Part shown: positions 25,488 through 34,438 of the stretch, in pieces
Position numbering within the stretch: position 1 is the first letter of the stretch
Layout of the letters: each line of letters starts with the position of its first letter
Origin: Dyella_B sp035690825
GTDB lineage: Bacteria; Pseudomonadota; Gammaproteobacteria; Xanthomonadales; Rhodanobacteraceae
Assembly: GCF_051954575.1 (NCBI RefSeq)
Contig: NZ_JBQCHP010000001.1
Span: 1 to 64,000 of the forward strand
Reading direction: 5' to 3'
DNA: 64,000 bases
Position numbers and translations under genes: made by a program
The notes under the pieces: model-generated
What the model was told of the DNA's origin: nothing
The model's input: only the letters and a program-made list of their open reading frames with translations
The model's database searches: none

Positions 25488-26626
25488 AATATGCCGGCCT
25501 CTTCAAGCTTGCCTACAAATTGCTGGTGAACGATCGCGGCAAGTTTTACGCCTTGCTGCTCGGCATCACCTTCGCGGTGTTCCTGATGGTGGAGATGACT
25601 TCGCTGTTCGCCGGCATCCTGAATCGCTCGGCGTCCACCGTCACCAACGTGGGCGCGACGATCTGGATCATGGACCCGGCCGTGAACACCGTGGCCAGCA
25701 GCATTCCCATGCCCGATTACCTGCTCAATGCCGTACGCAGCATTCGCGGCGTGCACTACGCCGTGCCGCTGTACTCCGGCGGTGCGCAGGTCAAGCTCAA
25801 GGGCGGCGCGTACCAGGCGGTCACCGTGATGGGCCTGGACGATACCAGCCTGGTGGGGCGGCCGGCGCTGGAGCAGGGACATATCCAGGATATCTACGCC
25901 GAGAACGCATTCATCGTGGTGGACGATGCGGAGTTTTCAAAGCTGGGCAAACCGGCGATCGGCGCCGAATTCGAGCTCAACGACCATCGCGGCGTGGTGG
26001 TGGGCATTGCCAAGGTGAACGCGTTCGGCCTGTTCGGCATTCCCACGCTCTACACTACTTATCGGCGCGCCACCGAATACATTCCCAATCCGCGCTTCAC
26101 CATTTCCTACATCCTGGCCGAGCCGACCGATGCCCAGGCCATTCCGGCGATCAAGCGCGAGGTGGCGGCGCTTGGTTATCTGGCGCTGACCAAGGACGAG
26201 TTCGACAAGCGCATCGCCGATTTCTACAAATACCAGACCGGCGTGGGCACCAACATCATGCTGATGACCATCATCAGTTTCATTGTGGGCCTGACCATTT
26301 CGGCGCAGACGTTCTACACCTTCGTGCTGGAGAACCTGGACAAGTTCGGCGCGCTCAAGGCGATCGGGGCCAAAGGCTACGAGCTGACCTACATGATCCT
26401 GTTCCAGGTGACCTTCACCAGCCTCACCGGCTACGGCCTGGGCACCGGCCTGTGTGCGCTGATGATCATGGTGGCACGCCTGCGCCTGCCCGATTACGCC
26501 GCGCTGATCACGGTGCCCAACCTGGGTCTGGCGCTGGGGATGGTGATGCTGATTGCGGCGGTGTCCAGCTATATCAGCATCCGCAAGGTGCTGAAGGTGG
26601 AGCCGTTCGATATCTTCCGCGGCTAG
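25484..26626 (+). CDS. FtsX/DevC-type ABC transporter permease
   Basis: 380 aa from the ATG at 25484, overlapping the efflux lipoprotein stop. Four membrane helices: one near the N-terminus (KFYALLLGITFAVFLMVEMTSLF), a large periplasmic domain of about 220 residues, then three C-terminal helices (MLMTIISFIVGLTISAQ, YMILFQVTFTSLTGYGLG, LALGMVMLIAAVSSYISI) with KFGALKAIGAKGYEL, the usual FtsX coupling segment. With its ATPase, adaptor and outer-membrane partner it makes a full DevBCA-TolC-like exporter, a group known for glycolipid, lipid or peptide export. The cargo is unknown. Confidence 0.9.
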   Translation: MKYAGLFKLAYKLLVNDRGKFYALLLGITFAVFLMVEMTSLFAGILNRSASTVTNVGATIWIMDPAVNTVASSIPMPDYLLNAVRSIRGVHYAVPLYSGGAQVKLKGGAYQAVTVMGLDDTSLVGRPALEQGHIQDIYAENAFIVVDDAEFSKLGKPAIGAEFELNDHRGVVVGIAKVNAFGLFGIPTLYTTYRRATEYIPNPRFTISYILAEPTDAQAIPAIKREVAALGYLALTKDEFDKRIADFYKYQTGVGTNIMLMTIISFIVGLTISAQTFYTFVLENLDKFGALKAIGAKGYELTYMILFQVTFTSLTGYGLGTGLCALMIMVARLRLPDYAALITVPNLGLALGMVMLIAAVSSYISIRKVLKVEPFDIFRG

Positions 26627-26681
26627 GAATGCTCTGATCTATGCCACGCACCCGGCATGATGCCCGCAATACCCACGCGCA

Positions 26682-27485
26682 CTATTTGCGGCGTTTTTGC
26701 CGGCTCAGCGCATGAAAGCGCGATGGTGGCGCCAGATGTGCACGCACGGTCTCGAACAGCGGGCTGGCTTGTGATGGATGTTCGAGGTGACGTCCCACCG
26801 CCGCCGCCGCCAATTGGGCGACTTCCAGCGGGAGGGGCGCCGTGCTTTGCGGCCAGAATCCCAACTCCAGGGCAGCCAGTCGTGCCGCACTATCCAGATG
26901 CGGCAGCACCTCGCCATAGGCGGCGCGGCGCAGGTCGTTGTCCGCGGCGTTGCCAGGCGACGCGATGATGATGCGGCACGCCGCCTGGTTGGTGCTTTTC
27001 AAATACGCGCCGTACGCCGTCAAACAACCGGAAAACAGGGAGCGGTAGCGCAACGCATCCGATCCTGCGCTTTGTCCGGATGGATGCTCCACCACGGCGA
27101 CCGCGAAGCGCAGCGGCAGTCGGCGGATGAGCGTGGCCAAGGTGCTTTCCGCTGCGTTCGGCTCGCGAACGGGAAGGCATAACTGGGGTGCCGCGTCGCG
27201 AAGCCAGGGCGCGATCGGCATGCGAAGGGACGCGTTGCTGTCATCGCCACGCAGCGACTGCAACATCGTCAGCGACTGCGTGAGCATGGACCATGCGGCC
27301 GACACGGTCGGCCAGCACAGGATCTCTACGTCGATGCGCTTGTCTTGCGCATCCACACGGTACTCGCCAAGAAACGCCACATGTTCGGGCCGTAGGCCGG
27401 CCATCGTCTGCAAAACATTGGGAGCGCTTTTCGCCGCCGAAGACGACGGTCGGCGTGTGGGTTTATCCGTTGCGGATACGGTCAT
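26682..27485 (-). CDS. Uncharacterised protein coupled to an RHH regulator
   Basis: 267 aa from the ATG at 27485 (GGAAAAACGAA upstream). It overlaps the end of the ribbon-helix-helix gene by 23 nt, so both are one unit. A basic, Ser/Pro-rich N-terminal 25 residues, an alpha/beta middle (RIDVEILCWPTVSAAWSML; PLRFAVAVVEHPSG; CRIIIASPGNAADNDL) and a helical end (ALELGFWPQSTAPLPLEVAQLAAAAVGRHLEHP) rich in Ala and Leu, finishing with RQKRRK. The last segment faintly recalls the C-terminus of DUF3800 proteins, but the N-terminal Asp-Glu-Ser motif of that family is absent. No function is assigned. No signal peptide or membrane helix. Confidence 0.65.
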   Translation of the reverse strand: MTVSATDKPTRRPSSSAAKSAPNVLQTMAGLRPEHVAFLGEYRVDAQDKRIDVEILCWPTVSAAWSMLTQSLTMLQSLRGDDSNASLRMPIAPWLRDAAPQLCLPVREPNAAESTLATLIRRLPLRFAVAVVEHPSGQSAGSDALRYRSLFSGCLTAYGAYLKSTNQAACRIIIASPGNAADNDLRRAAYGEVLPHLDSAARLAALELGFWPQSTAPLPLEVAQLAAAAVGRHLEHPSQASPLFETVRAHLAPPSRFHALSRQKRRK

Positions 27486-27678
27486 TTCGTTTTTCCGGCA
27501 GGGCCTCGTCCTCGGCATGCCACGGGCGGCCGGAGGTGCGTTCGATGTACTCACGGATCAGTCGGCGGACGACCTGGGACGGTGTCGTGTCCTCGGCCGC
27601 GCACAGCCGTTCGAACACCGCCTTCTTGCGCGGGTCGATCAGGATCGTGAGGCGGGCGGTGCGATTTTCGATTGCCAT
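27463..27678 (-). CDS. Ribbon-helix-helix (CopG/Arc-like) DNA-binding protein
   Basis: 71 aa from the ATG at 27678; GGAG lies nine bases upstream. The RHH fold is visible: strand ARLTILIDPRKKAVFERLCA, then TPSQVVRRLIREYIERT. The protein is probably a dimer whose strand enters the DNA major groove. It overlaps the downstream unknown gene, as antitoxins do with toxins, and the region directly upstream has an AT-rich palindrome that may be its operator. Its divergent neighbour is the hyf-like operon. Confidence 0.85.
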   Translation of the reverse strand: MAIENRTARLTILIDPRKKAVFERLCAAEDTTPSQVVRRLIREYIERTSGRPWHAEDEALPEKRNDRIRNG

Positions 27679-27714
27679 AGGAGTATTCTCCAACTTACAC
27701 ATGAATCAATCTAG

Positions 27715-27733
27715 ATGATAATTACATTATCAT
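27715..27733. promoter_or_regulatory. AT-rich palindrome, probable RHH operator
   Basis: ATGATAATTACATTATCAT is a perfect 8-bp inverted repeat around a 3-bp centre. It lies 37 nt before the RHH start and 59 nt before the first hyf-like gene, in a markedly AT-rich stretch of an otherwise GC-rich window. It is well placed to be bound by the RHH protein and to affect both directions. Confidence 0.6.
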
Positions 27734-27791
27734 TGAACGCACATGCAGGGTGTTCATGATGTGGGCGACGCCATGACAGGGGATCGAACAC

Positions 27792-29807
27792 GTGAGTGAG
27801 TGGGCCGCCGCGTCACCGACCGTGACCGCCGTACTCAGCCTGGTGACGGCCTGGCTATGCGTGGGCGGGCTGGGTTTGGTGCGCCCGAACAAGGTCGGCT
27901 GGATCGCCCACGTCTTGTTTCCATTGGGTGCCGTGATCGCACTGGGCGTTGCCGCGATCGGCGCCACGACGTGGCTGCCTGCGTTCGTGGCGCAGCAAGC
28001 GGTGTTGCCGCTCGGCCTGCCTGACTTGCCTTTTCATGTGCGGCTGGATGCGCTATCGGGATTTTTCCTGCTGCTGCTGGGTAGTGCCGGCACCGGCATT
28101 TCAATCTTCTCGGCGGGCTACTTCCGTGCGGGCGAGGGCACGGCACCGGGTCTGTTGTGTCTGCAGTACCACGTGTTTCTGGCCAGCATGGCGATGGTGA
28201 TGCTGGCTGACGATGCGTACCTGTTCATGGTGGCCTGGGAAACCATGGCACTCAGCTCCTATTTCCTCGTCACTACGCAGCATCGCTTGCCCGAAATCCG
28301 CCGCGCCGGTTTTCTCTACTTGCTGATGGCGCATGTGGGCGCGCTCGGCATTCTGCTGTGCTTCGGCGTGCTGCACGGTGGCAGTTGGCAAATGACGTTC
28401 GATGCCATGCGTACTGCCACCCTCGCGCCGTTCTGGATGAGTATCGCGTTCCTGCTGGCTCTGTTCGGGTTTGGCGCCAAGGCGGGACTGGTGCCGCTGC
28501 ACGTTTGGTTGCCCGAGGCGCACCCGGCGGCGCCATCGCCGGTGTCGGCGATGATGAGCGGTCTGATGCTCAAGACGGCGATCTACGGCCTGCTACGCGT
28601 GAGCCTGGACGTGCTGCCTGCCGGCCCCTGGTGGTGGGGTGTGCTCACGCTTGCGCTGGGCTTGGGCACGGCGCTCTACGGCGTCGTCTTTGCGGCGGTG
28701 CAGACCGACATGAAACGGCTGCTGGCGTATTCATCCATCGAAAACATCGGTCTGATCGTTGCTGGCATCGGCTTGGTCCTGATCTGTCGCAGCGTCGATA
28801 TGCGTGTCCTGGCGGCGTTGGCGTTGGCTGCCGTACTGATCCACGCCCTCAACCATGCGCTCTTCAAAAGTCTGTTGTTCCTGGCGACCGGTTCGGTGAT
28901 GCATGCCACCGGCGAACGCAGTCTAGGCAAGTTGGGTGGATTGATTCGACGCATGCCATGGGTCGCGGCGTTTGCCCTGGTCGGCTCGCTTGCGATTGCA
29001 GGGTTGCCGCCGCTCAACGGCTTTGTCTCCGAATGGCTGCTGCTGCAGGCCTTCCTGCAAACGCCCCATATACCGCATGCCTTCCTCAATATGATCGTTC
29101 CGCTGGGTGCGGCGGTCGTATCGTTGGCAGCGGCGCTGGCCGGCTATGTGATGGTCAAGTTCTATGGCGTGATTTTTCTTGGCCAGCATCGGGAAAGCAC
29201 ACTGGCCATGGCGCACGACGCCAGCGGTCTCGAACGAATCGGCTTGGCCTGGTTGGCGCTGGGCTGCGTTTTGATCGGCGCATTCCCCCAGGTCGCGTTG
29301 GATGTGGTTGGGCACGTCACGCAGCTTTTGCTGGGTGACACCGCGCAACGTGGATCGTCGTGGTGGTGGATCACGCCGGCGGCCACCCACCAGGCTTCCT
29401 ACAGTGGCCTGTGGTTCTGGGTGGGATTGCTGGCCGTGACGGGCGCTACCTTTGTGTTCGTACGACGCTTTTATCGCGGCCGTGTCCGCCGCACGGCCGC
29501 GTGGGATTGTGGCTATCCCTGGCAGACACCGCGCATGCAGGATTCCGCGGAAGGTTTTGGTCAACCCATCCGTCATCTCTTTGGCCCGATCTTCAAGATC
29601 GAGCGCGAATTGCCGCGTCCTTCCGACGCCACGCCGCGGTATCGCATCCAGATCGAGGATCGCATCTGGCTCGCCTGCTACCAGCCCTTGGGCCGCGTGC
29701 TTCAACGCGTCACCGAAAGCCTCGCCGTGCTGCAAGGGGGACGCTTGGCGGTCTATCTGCTTTACAGCTTCCTTACCTTGATCGTCCTGCTGGTATGCGT
29801 CCTATGA
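27792..29807 (+). CDS. hyfB: HyfB-like (NuoL/MrpA-type) antiporter subunit of an Ehr-type complex
   Basis: 671 aa from a GTG start (AGGGGATCGAACAC upstream). About 16 membrane helices. Key charged residues of the antiporter-like family are kept: Glu in VAWETMALSSYF, Lys in GFGAKAGLVPLHVWLPEAHP with the following PSPVSAMMSG, and Lys in LNHALFKSLLFL. It should form one of the two proton- or sodium-pumping modules of a membrane-bound oxidoreductase. The C-terminal soluble part (WDCGYPWQTPRMQDSAEGFGQP) is typical of HyfB/HycC. First gene of a six-gene operon; overlaps hyfC by 4 nt. Confidence 0.9.
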   Translation: MSEWAAASPTVTAVLSLVTAWLCVGGLGLVRPNKVGWIAHVLFPLGAVIALGVAAIGATTWLPAFVAQQAVLPLGLPDLPFHVRLDALSGFFLLLLGSAGTGISIFSAGYFRAGEGTAPGLLCLQYHVFLASMAMVMLADDAYLFMVAWETMALSSYFLVTTQHRLPEIRRAGFLYLLMAHVGALGILLCFGVLHGGSWQMTFDAMRTATLAPFWMSIAFLLALFGFGAKAGLVPLHVWLPEAHPAAPSPVSAMMSGLMLKTAIYGLLRVSLDVLPAGPWWWGVLTLALGLGTALYGVVFAAVQTDMKRLLAYSSIENIGLIVAGIGLVLICRSVDMRVLAALALAAVLIHALNHALFKSLLFLATGSVMHATGERSLGKLGGLIRRMPWVAAFALVGSLAIAGLPPLNGFVSEWLLLQAFLQTPHIPHAFLNMIVPLGAAVVSLAAALAGYVMVKFYGVIFLGQHRESTLAMAHDASGLERIGLAWLALGCVLIGAFPQVALDVVGHVTQLLLGDTAQRGSSWWWITPAATHQASYSGLWFWVGLLAVTGATFVFVRRFYRGRVRRTAAWDCGYPWQTPRMQDSAEGFGQPIRHLFGPIFKIERELPRPSDATPRYRIQIEDRIWLACYQPLGRVLQRVTESLAVLQGGRLAVYLLYSFLTLIVLLVCVL

Positions 29808-30757
29808 CGGCCGCCGTTTATCTCTGGCAAGTGGGCGTGTGCGCGGTGGCGATCGGCCTGGCGCCGTTATTCGCCGGCTGGGTCGCGCAGTGTCGGGCGA
29901 GGCTTCAGAATCGCTGCGCACCGCCGCTGTGGCAACCGTATCGCATGCTGCGAAAGCTGTTCCACAAGGAAGCTACGCTGGCTATCAATGCGTCCTGGCT
30001 TTTTCGTGCCGCGCCTTACGTCGTGTTCGCCGCCATGGTGCTGGCCGCCGGGATCATTCCGTCGCTGACGACGGAACTGCCAGTAGCGCGGGTCGCCGAT
30101 GCGATTGCCTTGGTCGGTTTGTTTGCAACTGCGCGTGTCTTCATGGCATTGGCGGCGATGGATATCGGCACGGCCTTCGGCACCCTGGGCGCACGGCGCG
30201 AAATGATGATCGGGTTTCTCACCGAGCCCGCGCTGCTGATGGTGTTGTTCAACGCCTTTCTGATGGCGGGTACGACAGCGTTGCCGGGGATCGTGCAGAA
30301 CACGCTGGCGCAGCCGCATGTGATGCTGCATCCCAGCCTGGCTTTCGCTGCCGTGGCGTTCGTGATGGTGCTGCTGGCGGAAAACGCACGATTGCCGATC
30401 GACAACCCGTCCACCCATCTGGAACTGACGATGATCCACGAGGCGATGGTGCTGGAGTATTCCGCACGCCATCTGGCGTTGATCGAGTGGGCCTCGTGGC
30501 TGAAGCTGTTCAACTATGCCTGCATCGGTTTCACGTTGTTCGTGCCCTGGGGCATCGCCACGCATGGTGTCAGCCTTGGTGGCATCGCGCTCGCCATGCT
30601 GCTACTGGTCGCCAAGTTGGGGGTGGCGGGCGCCGCCTTGGCGTTCTTCGAGACCACCTCGGCCAAGTTGCGCCTGTTTCGCGCGCCGGAGTTCCTCACG
30701 ATGGCGTTTTTGCTGGCCGTGCTTGGCTTGCTCGTGCACCTGCTGCTGGAAGGGTGA
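29804..30757 (+). CDS. hyfC: HyfC-like (NuoH-type) membrane subunit
   Basis: 317 aa from the ATG overlapping the hyfB stop. Eight or so helices of the NuoH/HycD family. The signature segments are AAMDIGTAFGTLGARREMM and AENARLPIDNPSTHLELTMIHEAMVLEYSGR-like (here EYSARHLAL), which line the quinone/proton access region. It joins the soluble redox arm to the pumping subunits. Followed 3 nt later by hyfE. Confidence 0.92.
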   Translation: MTAAVYLWQVGVCAVAIGLAPLFAGWVAQCRARLQNRCAPPLWQPYRMLRKLFHKEATLAINASWLFRAAPYVVFAAMVLAAGIIPSLTTELPVARVADAIALVGLFATARVFMALAAMDIGTAFGTLGARREMMIGFLTEPALLMVLFNAFLMAGTTALPGIVQNTLAQPHVMLHPSLAFAAVAFVMVLLAENARLPIDNPSTHLELTMIHEAMVLEYSARHLALIEWASWLKLFNYACIGFTLFVPWGIATHGVSLGGIALAMLLLVAKLGVAGAALAFFETTSAKLRLFRAPEFLTMAFLLAVLGLLVHLLLEG

Positions 30758-30760
30758 GCC

Positions 30761-31426
30761 ATGTCCGCACCGTCGCTTACGACCCAGGTACTGCAAACAC
30801 TCGCCGGCGCGCTGCTGCTGATCGCCTTTGCGATGCTGGCCGAACGGCGAAGCCGTCGCCTGGTCACGCTGCTGATCTGGCAAGGCGCGGTGTTGGTGAC
30901 CTCCACGCTGTTGGTCGCGGCAACCGCGCATCTTCCCCACCTGTTGTTTTCCGCGATGCTCACCTTGGTGCTGAAGGTCGGCGTGCTGCCGTGGATCCTG
31001 CTGCGCCTGATGCATCGACTGGGGATCGAGCGCGACAACGAGCCGCTGGTGAATGTGCCTACCTTGATGCTGGTCGGCCTGGCGCTGGTGATATTCGCCT
31101 TTGGCTTGGCGCAACCGATCACGGCGCTTGCCACGACGGTCATCCGGCAAACCTTGGGGATCGCATTGGCTGTGATTCTGCTCGCCTTGCTCATGATCCT
31201 CGCGCGCCGCAAAGCGTTTACCCAGGTGATTGGATTCCTGGCCTTGGAAAATGGCCTGTTCTTTGGAGCCATCAGCACCACCTACGGCATGCCGATGATC
31301 GTGGAACTGGGCATCGCGCTGGACGTGCTGGTTGGCGTCTTCATCTTCGGCGTGTTCTTTTTCCACATCCGGGAACAGTTCGACAGCCTGGACCTCCATC
31401 ACCTCGAATCGCTCAAGGAGGACTGA
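30761..31426 (+). CDS. hyfE: HyfE-like (NuoK/MrpC-type) membrane subunit
   Basis: 221 aa, seven helices. The C-terminal half (FTQVIGFLALENGLFF ... ELGIALDVLVGVFIFGVFFFHI) contains the Glu of the NuoK family in LENG and the Glu/Asp in VELGIALDV, the positions that carry protons in related subunits. HyfE fuses NuoK-like helices with extra N-terminal ones. Between hyfC and hyfF with short spacings. Confidence 0.9.
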   Translation: MSAPSLTTQVLQTLAGALLLIAFAMLAERRSRRLVTLLIWQGAVLVTSTLLVAATAHLPHLLFSAMLTLVLKVGVLPWILLRLMHRLGIERDNEPLVNVPTLMLVGLALVIFAFGLAQPITALATTVIRQTLGIALAVILLALLMILARRKAFTQVIGFLALENGLFFGAISTTYGMPMIVELGIALDVLVGVFIFGVFFFHIREQFDSLDLHHLESLKED

Positions 31427-31427
31427 C

Positions 31428-32882
31428 GTGGAGATTGCACTCGTCGTGGGCTTTCCCCTGATCGGCGCTGCCTTGCTCGCCTTGCTCGGCGCGCAACGCC
31501 ATGCCGCCGAGGTCAACGTTGCGATCAGCCTGGCGACCTTGCTGGCAGCGGCCGCGCTGGTCATGCGCGTGATCCGGGGCGGCGCGATGAGCGCGTTCGA
31601 CGAGCAGTTCTTCATCGACCCGTTCAACGTGTTCCTGGTCGCGCTGACGGCGCTGGTCGGTTTCACCACCGCGGTGTTTTCGCGGCCCTACATGCGTATC
31701 GAAACGGCCCACGGGCGCCTGACGGCGGGGCGGCTTCGGCTTTACCACAGCATGTATCAGTTGTTCATGGCCGCCATGCTGGTGGCTCTGACGACCAACA
31801 ACCTGGGGTTTCTCTGGGTGGCGATGGAAGCGGCCACGTTGTCGACCGTGTTGCTGGTGTCGCTGTATCGCACCCGCGCCAGCATCGAAGCGGCGTGGAA
31901 GTATTTCATTCTTTGTGGCGTCGGCATTGCCTTGGCCCTGTTTGGCACGATCCTGGTGTACGTCGCCGCCGAAGGAAAGCTCGGCGGCAACGGCATGACC
32001 GCGCTGTTGTGGACGCATCTCAATGCCGTCAAAGGCCAGCTGGAGCCGACGGTGATCGGCCTGGCCTTCGTATTTCTGTTGGTCGGCTACGGCACCAAGG
32101 TGGGATTGGCACCGCTGCACAACTGGCTGCCCGACGCGCATGCGGAAGGCCCCACGCCTGTTTCGGCCGTGCTGTCGGGGCTTCTCCTCAACGTGGCGCT
32201 CTATGCGGTCCTGCGCTGCAAGATCATCACCGACGGCGCACTGCATTCGGCGCTGCCCGGTCGCATGCTGATGGGTTTCGGCCTGCTCTCCACGGTGTGG
32301 GCGACGTTCTTTCTATGGCGCCAACGCGATATCAAGCGGTTGTTCGCGTACTCGTCCATCGAGCACATGGGCATCATGACGTTCGCCTTCGGCATGGGCG
32401 GTCCGGTCGCGAGCTTTGCGGGGCTCCTGCACATGACCGTACATTCGTTGACGAAATCGGCGATTTTTTTTGCGGCCGGACACGCCACCCAGGCCGCCGG
32501 CACACAGCGCATGGAGGGTATCCGCGGACTGCTCGCCATCCATCCCGGCGTGGGTTGGGGACTGATGCTCGGCACGCTGGCGATTCTCGGTATGCCACCC
32601 TTCGGCGTGTTTGCCAGCGAGTATCTGGTGCTGACGACGGCGATGCGTGATCACCCTTGGGCCACGCCGATCCTGCTCCTCGCGCTGGCGGTTGCGTTCG
32701 CGGCGATCTTCGGGCGCGTGCAACCGATGGTGTTCGGCGATACGCAGGCACCATCGCTACCGCATCCGCCGTCGCTGCTGCCGGTGTTCGTCCATCTACT
32801 GCTGGTGCTGGCGCTGGGGATCAGCATTCCCTCCGCACTCGCCGAGTGGTATCGCTTGGCTGCGCATTTGTTCGTGGAGTAA
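31428..32882 (+). CDS. hyfF: HyfF-like (NuoN/M-type) antiporter subunit
   Basis: 484 aa from the GTG at 31428, one base after the hyfE stop, with a strong AAGGAGGACTGAC site. About 14 helices. Conserved pumping residues: Glu in VAMEAATLSTVLL, Lys in GYGTKVGLAPLHNWLPDAHAE followed by PTPVSAVLSG, and Lys in VHSLTKSAIFF. It is the second antiporter-like module of the complex. Only HyfB and HyfF are present; no HyfD gene follows. Confidence 0.91.
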   Translation: MEIALVVGFPLIGAALLALLGAQRHAAEVNVAISLATLLAAAALVMRVIRGGAMSAFDEQFFIDPFNVFLVALTALVGFTTAVFSRPYMRIETAHGRLTAGRLRLYHSMYQLFMAAMLVALTTNNLGFLWVAMEAATLSTVLLVSLYRTRASIEAAWKYFILCGVGIALALFGTILVYVAAEGKLGGNGMTALLWTHLNAVKGQLEPTVIGLAFVFLLVGYGTKVGLAPLHNWLPDAHAEGPTPVSAVLSGLLLNVALYAVLRCKIITDGALHSALPGRMLMGFGLLSTVWATFFLWRQRDIKRLFAYSSIEHMGIMTFAFGMGGPVASFAGLLHMTVHSLTKSAIFFAAGHATQAAGTQRMEGIRGLLAIHPGVGWGLMLGTLAILGMPPFGVFASEYLVLTTAMRDHPWATPILLLALAVAFAAIFGRVQPMVFGDTQAPSLPHPPSLLPVFVHLLLVLALGISIPSALAEWYRLAAHLFVE

Positions 32883-32886
32883 CCGT

Positions 32887-34431
32887 ATGCCGCTAGAGGT
32901 CATTGCGAGCCAAGGCACGCCATTACCCGCGAACGTGCCGGCGCGGCGGCTGATGGTGGATGCCCATCAATGGGCGGCCATTGCAGGACAGTTGCATGAG
33001 GCCGATGCATGCCTGCTTACGATGTGGGGCGCCGACGAACGGGATCGCAGCGGCTTGTTCCATGTGTTCGCGGCTTTTCTTTGGTCGAACCAGGTCGTGC
33101 TGCTCCAGCATGCGATGGCGGGCGATCATCCGGCTTATCCCTCGCTAGCGCGGTGGTTTCCGGTGGCGGTCCGTTTGCAACGCGCCATCTACGATCTGTT
33201 GGGCCTGGAAACCGACGAGGGTGATAAACGACCTTGGCTGCGTCATGACGGTTGGCCGGAAGATTGTTTCCCCTTGCGCAGGGATGTCAGTGCTGCCGCG
33301 ACTTATCCCAATACGCCCCGGCCGTATCCGTTTGTACCCGTCAATGGCGAGGGCGTGCATGAAATTCCGGTTGGCCCGATTCACGCAGGCACCATCGAGC
33401 CGGGCCACTTCCGGTTTTCCGTAGTTGGGGAAAAGGTGCTGCGTCTGGAAGAGCGCCTGGGCTATGCCCACAAAGGTGTCGCCAAGCGTTTCGAAGCGTT
33501 GTCGCTGCAGGGAGGTCACCGGCTCGCAGCACGCGTCAGCGGCGACAGCGCGGTGGCTTTCTCATGGGCCTACTGTGCGGCTGCTGAGGCTCTCACTGGT
33601 ACCGCGATATCGCCACGTACCGCTTATCTGCGCGCACTGGCGCTGGAGCGGGAGCGCATTGCCAACCACTTGGGCGATTTGGGAGCCCTCGGCAACGATG
33701 CCGGGCTTGCCTTCGGCCTGATGCAGTTTTCGGCGCTGAAGGAACGATTGCTGCGTCTCAATCAGGAAGTTTTCGATCAGCGTTACCTGATGAACTATGT
33801 CGTTCCGGGTGGTGTGAAGTCGGACGTGGGGCCGCGCTCGGTTCGCCTTTTGTTGGATGAGGCGGCGGCTATCGAACGCGATGTAGTGGCGCTGCGCACG
33901 ATCTACGACGAACACGCAGGGCTGCAGGATCGCTTCAAGGATGCCGGGCAACTCACTCCATCGATTGCCAAAGCACAGGGGGCGCTCGGCCTGGTGGCGC
34001 GTGCCTCCGGCATCGAGCGAGACCTGCGCGTAAACATGCCGTGGGCGCCTTATGACGATCTGCATCCTGCCGGGATGCTGCGGATCGAGGGCGACGTCGC
34101 GGCGCGCGTCCAGGTGCGGTTCGATGAAATCGTGGAATCCCTGCGGCTCAGTCGACTTCTGCTGGAAAAACTGCCCCAGGGTTCGATATCGGCGGCGATC
34201 CGTGCGGTCAACGCAGAACGGATCGGCCTCGGTGTCATTGAAGGCTGGCGTGGACCGGTGATGGTGGCGCTCCAAGCGGAGGAGTCGTTCGCGATCCGCC
34301 GTTGTCACGTACATGACCCTTCCTGGCAGAACTGGCCGCTGATCGAGCATGCGATCAGCGGCAACATCGTGCCCGATTTTCCGCTTATCAATAAATCGTT
34401 CAACCTTTCCTACAGCGGCCACGACGGGTGA
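32887..34431 (+). CDS. HyfG-like (NuoCD-type) large subunit lacking all NiFe ligands
   Basis: 514 aa: an N-terminal 30-kDa-like part (about 1-150) fused to a 49-kDa/large-hydrogenase-like part. In true hydrogenase-4/HycE the first motif is R-V-C-G-I-C and the last is D-P-C-x-S-C. Here the equivalents are RVSGDS at 216-221 (S218, S221) and NLSYSG at 506-511 (S508, G511), so all four cysteines that hold the nickel-iron centre are replaced. Surrounding residues are well kept (LGYAHKGVAKRFE; LERERIANHLGDLG; NWPLIEHAISGNIVPDFPLINKSF), so this is not decay. It fits energy-converting hydrogenase-related (Ehr) complexes, which cannot make hydrogen and whose reaction is still unknown. Confidence 0.88.
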   Translation: MPLEVIASQGTPLPANVPARRLMVDAHQWAAIAGQLHEADACLLTMWGADERDRSGLFHVFAAFLWSNQVVLLQHAMAGDHPAYPSLARWFPVAVRLQRAIYDLLGLETDEGDKRPWLRHDGWPEDCFPLRRDVSAAATYPNTPRPYPFVPVNGEGVHEIPVGPIHAGTIEPGHFRFSVVGEKVLRLEERLGYAHKGVAKRFEALSLQGGHRLAARVSGDSAVAFSWAYCAAAEALTGTAISPRTAYLRALALERERIANHLGDLGALGNDAGLAFGLMQFSALKERLLRLNQEVFDQRYLMNYVVPGGVKSDVGPRSVRLLLDEAAAIERDVVALRTIYDEHAGLQDRFKDAGQLTPSIAKAQGALGLVARASGIERDLRVNMPWAPYDDLHPAGMLRIEGDVAARVQVRFDEIVESLRLSRLLLEKLPQGSISAAIRAVNAERIGLGVIEGWRGPVMVALQAEESFAIRRCHVHDPSWQNWPLIEHAISGNIVPDFPLINKSFNLSYSGHDG

Positions 34432-34438
34432 ATCCATC

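Noticed and set aside
26627..26681. Terminator between exporter permease and the unknown gene
   Set aside because: Only 55 nt, without a convincing hairpin and T-run.
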